A stretch of 64,000 bases of DNA from Helicoverpa zea (GCF_022581195.2 NC_061455.1:3778120-3842119), one strand, 5' to 3'. Shown: positions 43,425 through 56,800, numbered from the stretch's first letter. Notes: generated by a model from the sequence alone, not told the origin. Program-made: numbers and translations.

Positions 43425-44041
43425 CTCGAAGCACACATGAATAAGTAATATTTAATTTTTCCACTCATTATATCGATGGATCTTTCGTCTTCTTAATTCG
43501 GATAAAAACCGAAGAATGTATTAAGCCTTTTTACAGAAAAAGATTCATTGCAAACCAAGGCTGGCATCATCTGAACTGTCTCAAACCAAACATGGCTCAT
43601 TGCCATTATACAATCTGAACCCGAACGCCTCGTTAGTTCACTTGTAACTGATCGTTTTGGTCGTGTCAAAAACGACTTTGTATTCGTAGGTGGGTGCATT
43701 ACAGTGAAAAATGACCATTTCCCAATAATTAATTTCCAAGTGATGAAAAGTAAAAACACTCAAGTATGCTCGCGAGCGAAAGACATTCGTGTTTTTTAAA
43801 TCACAATTTGGAAGGTCGTTAAATATTTTCGTTCAATTTAGGCGTACTTTTGTTTGCTTAGAAGAATGATCCTTAACATTACTGTTGTAAATATTGGAAT
43901 GTTGTTTTAAAGGAATTCGGGAGGAAAAGGCTTTTTGCTCAATAAATTAATGTAAAGAGTTGTTGAGTTATGAAATTTGTTTCGATGTTAAAAACTCTTA
44001 TTCCTGACAATTCTTATGTTATAATAAGTAGTAGATGCAAA

Positions 44042-44328
44042 TCCAAACTAATATTATAAATGCGAAAGTAACTCTGTCTGTCTGTCTGTCTGTCTTTCTG
44101 TCTGTCTGTCTGTCTTTTCTTCACGCCTAAACTACTGAACCGATTTGTGTGAAATTTGGTACAGACATAGTTTGAAACTTGAGAAAGGACATAGGATAGT
44201 TTTTATTACAATAAAAAAATAAAAATAAAAATAAAATTATTCCGGACATATAGCGCCATCTATTGGTCAAATCAAAAATCTGCTGGTAGTCACTATTCCA
44301 CGCGAACGAAGTTGCGGGCAAAGGCTAG
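44042..44328 (+). mobile_element. Non-autonomous Helitron-like element
   Basis: It begins TC (TCCAAACTAATATTATAAATG) after an A and ends CTAG before a T, as Helitrons do when they enter AT sites. It includes a (TGTC)n run at 44074-44115 and 'aactactgaaccgatttgtg'. It has no ORF of its own. Confidence 0.6.
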
Positions 44329-45389
44329 TTAGTTATAAGAAGTAGTCGATTTTGCATGCTTGTTTTATAAGTATGTTTGTTTACAAAGTCATATTTATTG
44401 TTATTGGTTCATACAAGAGCTATACGTACTTAGCAATACTACGTTAAACATTAAATAAATATAACTATTATTCTCATAAAGTTTCGTTTTTTTTAAGTTT
44501 CTTGCGTACAATATAAATTGTAGAATTTACTGAATCAATTATGACCTGCTAAAACAATTGTTATATATTAATGATCATCCTGAATGCGTTAATTAATTGT
44601 ATTAACTAGATCAATTAGCATGGCGATTAGTTTATTATCAATTAGTAATTATGTTATGACTAATAAATTTCATGAGTATAGAATATTGTAATCCGCACGG
44701 TATTATCATAGTTTGATCTATGAGAATGTGTACTTATACAAAATATTATATCCAATAATGTTCGAAAACAGTCTTATAAGAAAATATTTAAGCTGAAAAT
44801 AAGCAATCATACATAAAAAATGATCTTTAAATCATTAAAATACTTGTGTTACTTTCCCTGCAAAACTGTTGAATCAGGTTCATTCACACAAATACGGATT
44901 CAAACACTCATGCATTCTTTTTTTCTTATTTTTTAAATACTTGTTACAACTTTATTTCAAGTAAAAAAAAATAAGCGTGGTTTTTATGCACTTGATAGGT
45001 TATATAAATTTGTAATATTAATCGCGTATAGGATAATACTGGCTAATCAATTGCTTAGACATTGTGATAAGAAATCAGATATTTAATCAGTTGTGGGATA
45101 TCACGAGCTCAAACGTGAAAACCATCATCTGCCTAGTCTTTTCCCAACTATGTTGGGATCGGCTTTCAGTCTCACCGAATGCAACTTTTCCCGTGTTTTA
45201 CGTGGAGCGAATGCCTGTCTCAGCTCTTCAGTCTTTTTTCACCTTTACATTTCTCACTCGTTCCGCCGCCTCCTTTTCTAGCATGACTGCTTCGTATTCG
45301 AATTCTATCGATTCGTGCTTCTCGCCCCGGACTATGGCTTTAACTAAGGCTGGACGTGAGGGTTTGAGTTAGAGAGAAACGAGAACACA

Positions 45390-45530
45390 GCGCTGAACAC
45401 AGTGTGCTGCACACAGGGGCACATTGGGCGCTGAACACAGGGTGCTCTGCACACAGGGGCACATAGAGCGCTGAACACAGGGTGCTGCACACAGGGGCAC
45501 ATAGGGCGCTGAACACAGGGCGCTGCGCTG
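45390..45530 (+). repeat. 38-40 base minisatellite
   Basis: The unit starts 'cgctgaacacag' at 45391, 45429, 45469 and 45507 and includes 'tgcacacaggggcacat'. There are three full units and one partial, with one unit two bases longer. The antisense open frame over it is a by-product of the repeat. Confidence 0.85.
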
Positions 45531-47122
45531 CTCCGGGAACCCAATAAAACGGACCCAATAAAGACTGGTTGTCAGACTGTCTGGGTCCTGACAACCGGTA
45601 ATGACTGCTTAAGATTTTCAGATGACAATTGGGATCCATAATTCAACGTGCTGTAAGTCAGTTTTAAAATGTTCTCTTCTCATCCATTGGAAACCGATAG
45701 CTGTTAACTGCACATAAAATGTGGTGGCACTATATCTTCTCGAACACCTGCAAACCATAGGCTATTAATATATTTCTGACACACAGATCTTTGTTTTGAT
45801 AAATGAAGTAATCTTAAGTAAAAAACCAAAGATAAAACGTGATTAATATTCGTTATTGTTTTGGTCTTATGCCATCCATCACTAATTACTCATTATTTCA
45901 AATAGATTAAATAATATCACTTACCTAGTAGGTGACACTTTGTAGCACTACTACGAAATTGAACGAACACTTATGTCTGTTTTTTTTTTATTTATGTACA
46001 TAATAGGAATAGATGGTTTGGATATTATTTGAAATATTTAAAAACGCCTTAGAACCGAAGGTAAATTTTGCCATCATTATAAAATTCATTGTCTGTTTAG
46101 CCATTTACTATGTTGGGGTTTACCCTTTCAGTGTGACTGGATACAGCTAAGTGTAAGTATTACGTGGAACGACTGTCTGTCCGACCTCCTCAACACATGA
46201 GCAACCAGGCTGACTCTCCGTCTCCGTCAGGCTGACTCTCCGTCTCGTTACTGCCAAAGAGATAGAAATGACAGGCTTAGGCAATGCCTTCAGAATCACT
46301 AAGGTGAGACAAGATGGTCTTGTCCACGGACCGACCATGCTAGACTCTGTTTATATTTATGTTGATGATTCAAACAAATAGGCTTAACATAATTGTATAT
46401 TTACGCTCCACTTACAACGTCTATACCTATTCGATAAATAGAGATCAGTAGATTACAAATGATTCATACTGACCAATATGACTAATCCATGTAAACAAAG
46501 AAGATTAGTCATGAACGGTTAAAAAATCTGAAATTTGATAAAGCTTTTAAGTTTCTGTCTAAGATTCCTTATAAAGTAGGTACTGGCTTCTGCCCGCGGT
46601 TCCACCCACATACCAAAGCAGTACTACTACAGACCGACTAAAAAGTGTATTGTATTCATGATTACCTTCAACATAAACAGGCAGCAAAACATCAAGCCAA
46701 CTACGGGTGAAAAAAAGAAGTTTACACACTCTTAATGAGACAAATAGTTAACAGCATTGAAACTGTAAAGCAAACAAAATGGTGAATCATCACTTAACTT
46801 TTTCAATATAAAATGGTATTAAATAAACCCCAGGTTCCAGAACAACTTATAAAAATCTATGACCTAACAGAAAATGATATCATAGTAATCTATTCTAACT
46901 ATCTATTATCTTCTGTACCTGAATTAGCTGGTCAGCAAGTACGCATATCAATAATCTTGATAAGTAAGTATACTCACGGATATTAAAAAGCATGATCAAC
47001 ACTAATTAATCAAAGTTACAAGATATGATTATGGGAAATATCCATAAATTTGTAATATTTATCTTCCCTGTCCATTTAATTAGCATTCTCTTAAATTAAC
47101 ACTTGTGTGCGGAGCGTCCCAG

Positions 47123-47152
47123 ATGCTAAAAAAGATTTTTACAAAGATCTGA
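47123..47152 (+). promoter_or_regulatory. Short uORF before NRF gene B
   Basis: ATG at 47123 opens a nine-codon frame ending with TGA at 47150-47152, 17 bases before the main ATG. The counterpart in gene A is at 36134. The 'cgtcccagATGc' context is the same in both. Confidence 0.3.
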
Positions 47153-47449
47153 AGATTTTAAATACAAGAATGGTGTACAAAGAATTATTATTCTTATTTT
47201 TATGTTTAGTTAGTATAGTGCATAGTTCCAATGGAGTGGAAAGAAGTATTGAAGCGTTAGATAATAAGTTATACGAAGATGTGTTGGATGCTGAGGAGTG
47301 CCATCGCCAAATACGTTACATTAGAAGTAATGCGCTGTTGTTGCTGCAATGTAAGTAATATTTATCCATACATTATCCTTCATAGTCTCAGTACTTTAAC
47401 TCTAGAATCTTAGATCTCGTGGTCCATAGTCCTGGTTTGAGAAAGTTTT

Positions 47450-47675
47450 ACTAAACTGCCCGGAGATTAAAAGTTGCCAAGATTTACGCGTGTATTGAAG
47501 ACCACATAAATGTCTCTCCTGAGCATCTCTCTTCGGTCGGATAGCTGTTCCATTGGACTAAGAGCATAAGAGAATAGAGAGTACCTACACTTGTATCTGC
47601 GCAAATCCTTGTACACTATAATACGTCCTGCGCACTTAGTTGATCCCCTTAGAGAGAACAGACGCCATAGCCTTT
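47450..47675 (+). repeat. SINE in intron 1 of gene B
   Basis: Contains 'catctctcttcggtcgga', 'cttgtatctgcgcaaatcct' and 'actataatacgtcctgcgca'. It is orthologous to the outer SINE of gene A intron 1 and well diverged from it. Confidence 0.6.
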
Positions 47676-48604
47676 CTCGTGAGTCCTTAAATAACTTTCA
47701 TCACTATTCGATATTTTACAGTCATGGATGCCGGTCTAAGGACTCCAAGAGGTATTTTAACAGGCAACACAATAGACATGGGCAATTACCACCAATGTAT
47801 AGCAATTAACCATACTATAGCAGAAGAAGACAATATGCATATTCAGGGCAAATATGCATCTATTTTTGTGCCATTGAACCAGTCTTTCCACTGGCCTCGT
47901 CCACGAGATACAGTATCAACGCAATTTGATCCAACAACCCTATATTTGGACCCAGAACTTGCTAAGAAGATAGAGGAATATAATATTATGCGAAGGGAAT
48001 TACTTATGTTTAGTGGAATTTTTGAAAAAGATGATCGTTATCATTTACAGTATGAAGACGAAAGGTAAGTCAAACAGTGTAATGTTTAAGTTGAAAATAA
48101 CAACAATCACAAAGAATTACATTTCACTCTAATATTATGAAGAGTGAAGACGAATGATTGTGGGTTTTTCCTTCTTCATACTCAAACGGGTCCAATAATT
48201 TCGATAGAACCTGACACCCAAGATTAATGTATAGGAATGTGTATTAAAGATGTGTAAGTTATGGATAAAATATCCCTTTTAAAATCTAAACTTCGATAGA
48301 AATCAATACATGCCCAACCAAAACCATTTTTTTTTTATTTAATCATGACTTTGCTAGATTTTAGATGCTGTTAAATAATACTGTTCAATATCTTTCAGGA
48401 GCGGACCAGCAAATCCATTAATTCGCATGTCATTTAGACTAGCATTGTGCACACCTAAACCCTGCACTATAGAGCAAGCGATAACCTCTTTCTTCTTCAA
48501 TGTCACCGCTATAGGCTTTCGGTATGAAGACGACTACACTCGAATAGCCGACGATAAGCCTTGGTCAGGTGCTGACACTGCCGCTGTGTAAGTAGCTATG
48601 ACAA

Positions 48605-48745
48605 TCATCATCTCCCGAGCTTTTTCCATACTATGTCGGGGAAGGCTTCCAGTCTAACCGAATGCAGCTGAGTAAGAGAGTTTTACAAGGAGCAACTGCC
48701 TATCTGACCTCTTCAAGCTAGTAACCCGGACAACCCGATACCCAT
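48605..48745 (+). repeat. Dispersed repeat in intron 3 of gene B
   Basis: Contains 'catactatgtcggggaaggc' and 'ttccagtctaaccgaatgca', resembling 45116-45190 ('tatgttgggatcggctttca', 'gtctcaccgaatgcaac') and 46108-46160. Gene A has no copy at this site. Confidence 0.5.
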
Positions 48746-48852
48746 TAGAGACTCATTTCTTCAAAATTTAGTTTAATAATCTTAGGTTGCTTCAATATTA
48801 TTGTTGTTTTTGTGCCCCTGTATAATATATGGCTTTCGTGAGTGGGCATTAG

Positions 48853-49012
48853 AATTTTAGGATTCCGTAAAAAAAGGGTTAAAAACCCTCTATTAGTAAG
48901 ACTTCGTTGACCATTTATGTCCGTCCGTCTGCCTGTCAACGAGCTGTCTCCATAACCCGTAATAGCTAGTTTTTAACTGATAACTGGAATAAGGTAAACG
49001 TTTTAGGGACTC
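48853..49012 (+). repeat. 'ggttccgta' repeat fragment in intron 3 of gene B
   Basis: Contains 'ttaggattccgtaaaaaaag' and 'tgtccgtccgtctgcctgtc', then 'cccgtaatagctag'. It is orthologous to 38264-38430 of gene A. Confidence 0.5.
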
Positions 49013-52000
49013 CCACATAAGAAGCGTTTTTATTTTTGATAATGATACGGAACTTTTTCTCCTATCCGATTAATTTAATCGTATTACAATTGCCGTTTGA
49101 TAATAATTTTATTTTGCCTTGATACAAAGACAATGATTAAACTTATCAATAGGAAATGCAGACTCCAGAATTACGTCTATACTTAATCTTTTATCTTAGG
49201 GAAAATATTTTGTATCACATCTCAATTTTATGTCGTAATTCGTAGTCACTAAGATCGTAAATGTGAAAGTAACTCTTTTTGTAGTATTTCGTGCTAAAAC
49301 TACATAACAGATGACTTTGACTGATAGTCGAGCCTAAGCAGTAAAATAAAGGTTAGCATATCGGTTCTATACATTTTAATATGGTTAGAAACATATATGC
49401 ATGTCGTGTAGTGTTGCAACTTGTGTATTAAGTGTATGAAACCAACATGCTTCTGGCGCGTCACGACACGCCACGACACATGAGTGTTTTCACCTTAAGT
49501 TACTTTTTATCGGGATAATAGAAGTAGGCTCGGTAGCTTGTATTGTTAATCTGAAGGTTATCGATAAGGGATGTTCTCACACGTCTGTTTTGTTTTTTTT
49601 TTTCAGAGTCGTATTTTCAGTGCTTGGATTTCTAACTTTAATTAGTACAAGTTACGATCTTTGCTATCGATTCGTATTCAAAAAAGGTAAGTTTTTCACC
49701 ACTAGTACCTAGTCAAAGTTTCTTTGTTTTAACTAACTTTCCAAAAAATATTTATAGAATAGAGAAGGTTCTCGATACGGGTGTTTATTTCTTTTTCTAA
49801 TAACAAAACGATTGATAAAATCAAATGAGAATGTAATCAGTACTTTTGATTTAATTTCATGACTTGCTTTCATAACAACCTTGTTGCTATCTTAATTTCT
49901 GCACAGCGATATTTTACTAAATAAAAAAAAAGATAAAAACAGAAAGACCTTTTACTTAGTGTTCCAATATTTTTTAAAACTTTTTATCATTCTTTTTTCC
50001 AGACCCAAAACAAATGAGCACACTGGGCCGATCATTCTCAGTATACACGAATGGGCAAAGGTTAACGACCTTCAGTACTACAGCTGGAAGTATGCAATGT
50101 CTTGATGGTATTAGAACTTTGGCCATGGTGTGGGTCGTGGTGGGACATTCCTATAGTACCGAACCGTTCCAAGCAAACCCTCTCGATGCCACCAACGTAA
50201 GACTTTTTTTTAATTTATGGCCAGTTTCAGGAGCGACTGATGAAATCTCAGTATAGGCAGTGAAGAACTTATCTGACTGATAAGCTACTTGGTTTTACAG
50301 GCTCGCAATATGATCGAATAGATAAAAACCGGACCTTAGTCTTATGACATACTGACATGTACTTTGAGTTAGTAGAAAAATGCAGTAGTGTGAAATAAAA
50401 ATTTAAAGTTTATCATTTCAATAATAACAAAAATATTATTGCGATAAACATTCCATGTCTGCTTTTTGATAATCTAGAATCTCGATAATGATTGGCTGCA
50501 TTCTTCTTTCATTTTATCGATTACCGATTAATCGAGATGATCTGATAGGTAAAATAAATTGTTGCTTTGATTGCAGTGGATGTTCTCTGCAAGGGGTTTG
50601 TGGATCACTGCAGCCACTATGACGGTAGATACATTTTTCACAATAGCTGGGATACTTCTAGTCTACACCACTGTTAACAAGATGAATCAAGGTAAGTTGT
50701 TGGAATATTCTGGGTTGTAAATCGACAGAATATGTTTTGATGATATTGTTTTAAGTAGCGTTACAAGTTTACTAAATATTTCACCAATTTTTTTTTTTAT
50801 TTATCACCTTGGTTAGTACAAACTTCTTAGTTGTGTTATTGTCAAGGCTACAAAAACTGTACTTTGAGATTCGATAGACGCTGATAAATAAAGGATTACC
50901 TGTAAACATTGCTCTAATCACTAGTATCTAATATTTAAACGGAAACTTAAGTCATGTGACAATGTTTTGGCATATCTAATGTTCCTAAGTTATTGAATCG
51001 ACAATAAACATATTGAACAAGTTTATCTTGCTCATCAATTATAATCACAATTATCAGTTTTAACAATTGTTCAGATTATGAAATATAATAATTTTCAGGC
51101 AATAAAAAAATCTTCTTATTATACAGAAACCCCAGTGACGTCAATTATAATTTTGCGAATCAATTAATTGATAAAATTAATATAAGTTATTTCTAATTAT
51201 CAGATAGTAAAAATTGACGTTTTAAGATCATGTGATCTTGGCTCACCTGAGTATTACAAAAAAGATTGTGGAAAAGTGCTTTATGGTTAACTATTCTCTT
51301 TTTTATATGTTACATTTATTTTCCAAGTTCAGTTATTTTCCAATTCCAGCAGTACATATACAAATGTTGTAATTTATTTCAGTGACATTTATGAAAAACA
51401 TCCATTGGTTCTACCTAAACCGCTTCGTCAGGCTGACCCCACTCCTGGCTGTGACTGCACTGCTAGCAGCTTCATACTTCAATAGATTCACGGACGGACC
51501 CTTCTGGTTAACAGTGGCCACAATCACGAACCACTGTAGAAATAACTGGTGGTCTACTCTTCTTCATGTTCAAAATTTCGTCCACGTGGAAGAAATGGTA
51601 TGTACATATTAGGGAAAAGATAAAATCGTGTTGTTATTTTAACATCCTCCGTGATTTGACCAAATCTCTTAGGGAATTGATCAAATCCCCGTTTTTATCA
51701 TATCCCTGCGACACATACATACTTATGTATGTTGTGCATGTAAATATTAATATTTTAACGCGTGGCTTTAGTAATATCTCTTACTCCACTGAGATAAAAA
51801 ATAATCAGTAACAACTTAAAAAACAAATGCTACTTCTAATACCTGTGATTGTCAAATATTTTGCTTTAGTGCAGCGGACCCAAGACTGTACCTTTGGGGA
51901 CTCCTAACACAGTATTAAGAGCAAAATGTGATTATTCAGATTTTTCTTCTATTTCAGTGCGTCCCTCACTCCTGGTATGTGGCTATAGATTTCCAACTCT

Positions 52001-53802
52001 ACGTGGTCTCACCTTTGGTTCTCATCTGGGTCTTAAGTGGCAAGAAAATCTACTCTTGGATTGGCTTAATCGGTTCTTTTGCGGCAGTACTTGTAGCATC
52101 GACAATTTATAATTTCCACCACAATTTGCCTGGACACAATGTTGTGCCGACGTAAGTTTTTTTGAGTATGATGATTTTATAATTTTAATGAAAGAACTCT
52201 TCTTATTCGATTTCTATGTGATTAATTTTGTAAGTAACAATCTATGTTAGTATTATGATTGCGATTGAGCTATTTTTGGCATTCTTTTCGTCGCCAAAGA
52301 ATATTATAGATCCGAATTTTGGATTTTAATTTTCTTATAATAATTAATAAAGCTTTTTTTGTGTTTCAGCCGTATTGCTGAGATGACGGATTACATGACA
52401 AAGTACTACTTCAACACGCTATGTCGTGCTGGTCCGTTCTTCGTCGGCATGATCTTTGGTTACGTTTTGCACCTTTACCGTAAAACCAGAATCCAAATAC
52501 CATGGGTAAGTTTGATTGTTGTTGGGAATTTCGAATCTAATGCCATGAGAACATTCTATCAACCTTTTCGTTAAGATAAAAATATTATTCTGAGATCGCT
52601 ATAATAAGATCCATGAACTCACTCTTCTTATCATTAATTTTCAGATCTTAGCCTTATTCTTCTGGGCGTGCTCTGCTGGTATTATTGGAAGTATCTTCTA
52701 CTTCGTATACAGAGTCATGCAATTTGATTGGGACAACGAATTTATGGAAAATTTTATGAATTCATTCATGAGGCCTGCTTATGCATGTGCTATCTCCTGG
52801 TTGGTTATAGCATGTGTCCATGGTTACGCTGGTAAGTGTAAATTGGTTATGATCTCATCCTCTTGTTATATTTTTGTTCTTCTCTAATCTTTTGTATCAT
52901 TGTTGTCATTTTGTATCTTTGTCGCAGTATAAACTCCTATTGTTTTTCTAATTTTCAGGTCCTATCAATTGGTTCCTTTCTCTTGAAGCATGGAGATTAC
53001 CAGCTCGTTTGTCGTATGGAGTGTTTTTATTCCACTACCCTCTCCAGTTCTCTTTGAATGCTACTATGGTCACCCCCATCTATTTCTCCGTCGGAGGCTT
53101 TGTAAGTGTTGCAATTAATGATTATTATACCCTCGATTTTTCTTCATGACATTTTTTAATAAAAAACTCAAATGTATATTTGGTAGCTTTGAGCTTTGAC
53201 GACAAGAGTAAAAAAAATATTAAGTAATTTTTTATTCTTCATTCACAGGCATTCAAATTTTTGTCATACTTGACATATTCATTCATATGGTCCTTCGTGT
53301 TAACTCTTCTCGTGGACTCTCCAATAACAGTTCTCTTTAAAATGCTGATGGATTTGGGTACGTTTTACTTAATAATACTACTTTATATTTAACTGTGGTC
53401 TGAGTTTTTCTGTCATAGTCAAATAGTGTATTTAATATGCTCAAAGAATATGCTTTATATATTAATTTATTTGCTTTTATTCCAGGAAAACCAAACAAAC
53501 CTGCTGTAAAACCTAATGAGGTAACTAAACAGGATAATGACGAGAAAAATCCAAATGTTAATGACAACCAAAGATCCTTGAAGGAACTTGAAATGAACAA
53601 AGAAGATGATGCAAATACTAATGATACGAAAGAAGTAGAAGTATTAAGTGCTGGTTTAAATGAACCATTAGAAAAACGCAACAAGGAAGGAACATCAAAC
53701 GACACTCAAGATACTTCTGAAGCTTCAAGCAGTGATAGCAACAATACTGACGCTATTGTTAATACGACAGATGACAATGAAACGAAAAAAGAAATAGTTT
53801 AA

Positions 53803-56800
53803 CTCGAAGTACCCATGAAAAACATTTAACATTTAGCTTATCCACTCGTTCATTCGTTCACAAAATCATTTTAAACCAAGACTGGCATCATTTGGACTGT
53901 CTCATACAACCCATATCTCATTATGATTACATATTCACCTTCGCCTTCTCCTTATTTATTCTACATCAATTAAATAAGTAATTCATAAACACACTAGATT
54001 ATAAATTATCGTTACTGATTTGCTATTTTATTGCTATATCTTCAGCTATTTGATAAGATTTGAATAAATAAGATTATAACAAAATTTCAAGGATTTGTGA
54101 CGATGTTGATAAATATTGACGTAGTTGCAGGCCAATTATGACATTCTTGAATGACCATTTACTTTTGTACCTGCAAATTCCTTAAGGCTATCTATGCGCT
54201 GTTTTGTGATTCTAGATTGAAGCTCGATATAATGTATAAGGTTGTTAAAATTGATAAAAAAATCTATTTCTAATCGCAAATCAGCGAATGGATAACTTAT
54301 GAAAATGTACCGTTGTTTTGTGTACATGAAGTCTCGTCTTTTTCGCAGAAAGAAAGTGACTGAGGATCGCCAATATTTTGCTCAAGATATATTTATCTGT
54401 TGTTATAAGTTATTGTAACATGTCTATAGATAATAAATTCAAAGACCATAATACGAAGAGCATCACAAGTAATAATTGATTAGACCACAACTATCATAAG
54501 AATCTAATATCATAAGCAATGTTTCTTTAATCATAAGATAATTTATATTAGCATAGTTAATTAGTTAAATATAATAAATTGTAAATATTTTGCTAAACAT
54601 GTTTTTAATTTAAAATTACCTAAACTATTTACCTATTAATTAATGAATTTCAAGATTATCATTACATTTCTAAATCTTAGATAACAATTAATTCTAGATT
54701 ATTCTTTATTAGATTTCTCAATGTAAATTAACAATATTTATCACAAGTACCAACTCTTCTTTTCAAAAACAAACGTCATGATAGGCTAAATCTGTTTTAT
54801 TTTATTTTATGATCAACCTCATTGATATGTACTTCATATTCCCTACTTATACAATTCCATTAGACACGCATTTACACAAAAAAAACTAGGCTACGCACCA
54901 TGATATTTTGGATACAACCACACAAAAAACAAGTTATCTTATATAAGCAATCTACTAGAAGAAAGCCGAGCTAAACAGAAATATAATAACATTCCAAGCT
55001 TATCTTATTCAGCTGAATACTTTGTCTGCAAACAACTACTCATGCCGTTTTATAATAAAATCCTCTCGCATTGTGCTTGAACCAAATACATTTAAAATAT
55101 ACCTTCGCTGTTGCAGATACGCGGATCGCATGCAGTACGATTCCTCCTCTAGTTCCCATTCTTATACAAGAGGGGAATGCATTACCCTTTGTGGGTTGAC
55201 ATCTGAAAGCAAAAACCGTTTCTTGTTTGCATTTGCTTTTATGCTCAGTGAAAAAGTTTTCCGCCCATTATCCGGGGTCGTTGACCGTGTTTGTGTGTGT
55301 GCGTGATGTGTGCGATTGAGTGAGATGCTTTATTGAAATGCGAACGTAACTTATTGTTGGATAGCTTAATTTTTTACGTCGTACCTATAACGGAATTGTA
55401 TTTTGAAAATTAGAAGGAAAACAAGCTTCTGGTTTAAGTAAGATATTATGGAAATGTTTACTGTTCACTATTGAGACACATTTCATAACAAAGGATAATA
55501 ACCCAGTAAACACGCTAATATTTCGTAGTAAAACTAATAAGGGCGAGATTTAAACTGCTCAAGCGTTTACGCAATTAGACTCAATAAGTCGCGTATTGTC
55601 TTGCCCACAATATTTGCTCAGTAACAATTATGTTTACGAATTACGTAATCTATTCACGAAGTAAATTACAGTAGGAAAACGCTCGAGGGAAGGGAAGTGT
55701 TTCCTTCTTAAATAATATAATTTATTAATGGGTTTCTCTGAAATTCAATCCAAAGTCATGTCAATTAGATATAGAATACTGATCAAGGTTTCTGCGAAAA
55801 AGATAAAGATAATTCTCACTTACCTTGAAATATTTATGTTGCATGTTACAGGGGTAAACAACCATTTTCGGAACGAAGTATACACAAATACTCACGATGT
55901 TACAAGAACTTCAAGCAGTGAGATATAGTAAATACCATAATTTAAAATAATAAAAAAATTCTAAAGGTTTAAATACCCATAAAGTTTCGTTTCAAATTGT
56001 TCTTCACAAGAAATTGCCAATTAAACAATTCCAAAGCCTTCCTACTTAGGGGCATCGTTCAACACTTTCACAATGTCAACAAAAAACAACTTTTAGTCTT
56101 GTTTAAATTAAAATTTCGCCGCTTGACTAGACTGTATGGAGACACAATAATAAGTACGAACTTTAAGTTCTAAAACCCAATGACTAAATTAGGGGTTCTT
56201 CTAACAAATTCACTAATGAAGTTGGGAACTTTGGGCCCATTAATTGGTACCGGCAAAAGGAGGTCAGAACGATTAGCACATCGATTTTCAATCGGAGTGC
56301 TATATTGAAATTCGGTTTATTTGCTTTTGTCCGAGAGCTTATAGTGTTAGATTTAGTGGGACTACTCTATTAAACCCAGACACACAAAATGGGCAGGTAC
56401 TTGTGCCCTTGGCATACGTTCTTGGACTTACCTACTGCCTGAGCTTTATAAAGGTATAGCTATCGGCACGGATAATGAACTCTTGGCGGAAGATCGCTTT
56501 GCGCACTGTACACTTATGGCAATAAACCAATAAATCACTTCTGCGCAGGTGAAGGTCAGGGCTCAATATCCTTGCCGATGATTATACCCAAACTAAGTAA
56601 ATAAAAAACAACTAAAAAACTGTATTTTTTGCAAGATAAAGTACAAATGTCATCATAAAAGGCTATCATCGCGAAAGTCTTACTTTTGTCTAGTGACTCA
56701 ATGCCAAAACTGACTAATGCCAAAGTTAAAATGTATTTCAAACAACAATTCCAAAGGTTCAGAAAAGAAACCACTTACCTAACTTTCCCATACAATAAAG

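Larger units (their letters stand above)
43425..47169. other. Spacer between the NRF genes
   Basis: No gene was found. The first 50 bases match the 3' UTR of gene B. About 43690-43985 matches 31885-32215 upstream of gene A, locating the start of the second NRF unit. Then come a Helitron-like element (44042-44328), repeat fragments with 'tatgttgggatcggctttca' (45116-45190) and its relative at 46108-46345, a minisatellite (45390-45530), and from about 46438 DNA homologous to the gene A promoter region. Confidence 0.6.
47170..53802 (+). pseudogene. nrf-6: NRF-6-like acyltransferase, gene B, with a one-base frameshift in exon 4
   Basis: Tandem paralogue of gene A with the same 13 exons: 47170-47350, 47722-48064, 48399-48587, 49607-49687, 50003-50196, 50577-50691, 51383-51597, 51958-52151, 52370-52505, 52645-52831, 52959-53101, 53249-53357 and 53486-53802. 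All but one keep the lengths or in-frame length changes of gene A. Exon 4 is 81 bases rather than 80, because it ends in seven A before the GGTAAG donor. This shifts the frame and brings a stop early in exon 5. Without that base the coding length would be 800 codons. VVVGHSY, RFVRLTP, DFQLYVVSP and LFHYPLQ are all retained, and no other disruption was seen. So it is either a very young pseudogene, an allele, or a homopolymer error in the assembly. The C-terminal tail is longer and diverged from gene A. Confidence 0.8.

Noticed and set aside
45340..45639. Antisense frame with Cys-Ala-Pro-Val repeats
   Set aside because: It is a translation of the minisatellite.
55022..55306. 94-codon open frame
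   Set aside because: No recognisable domain, composition like its surroundings, no splice partner or paralogue in the window.
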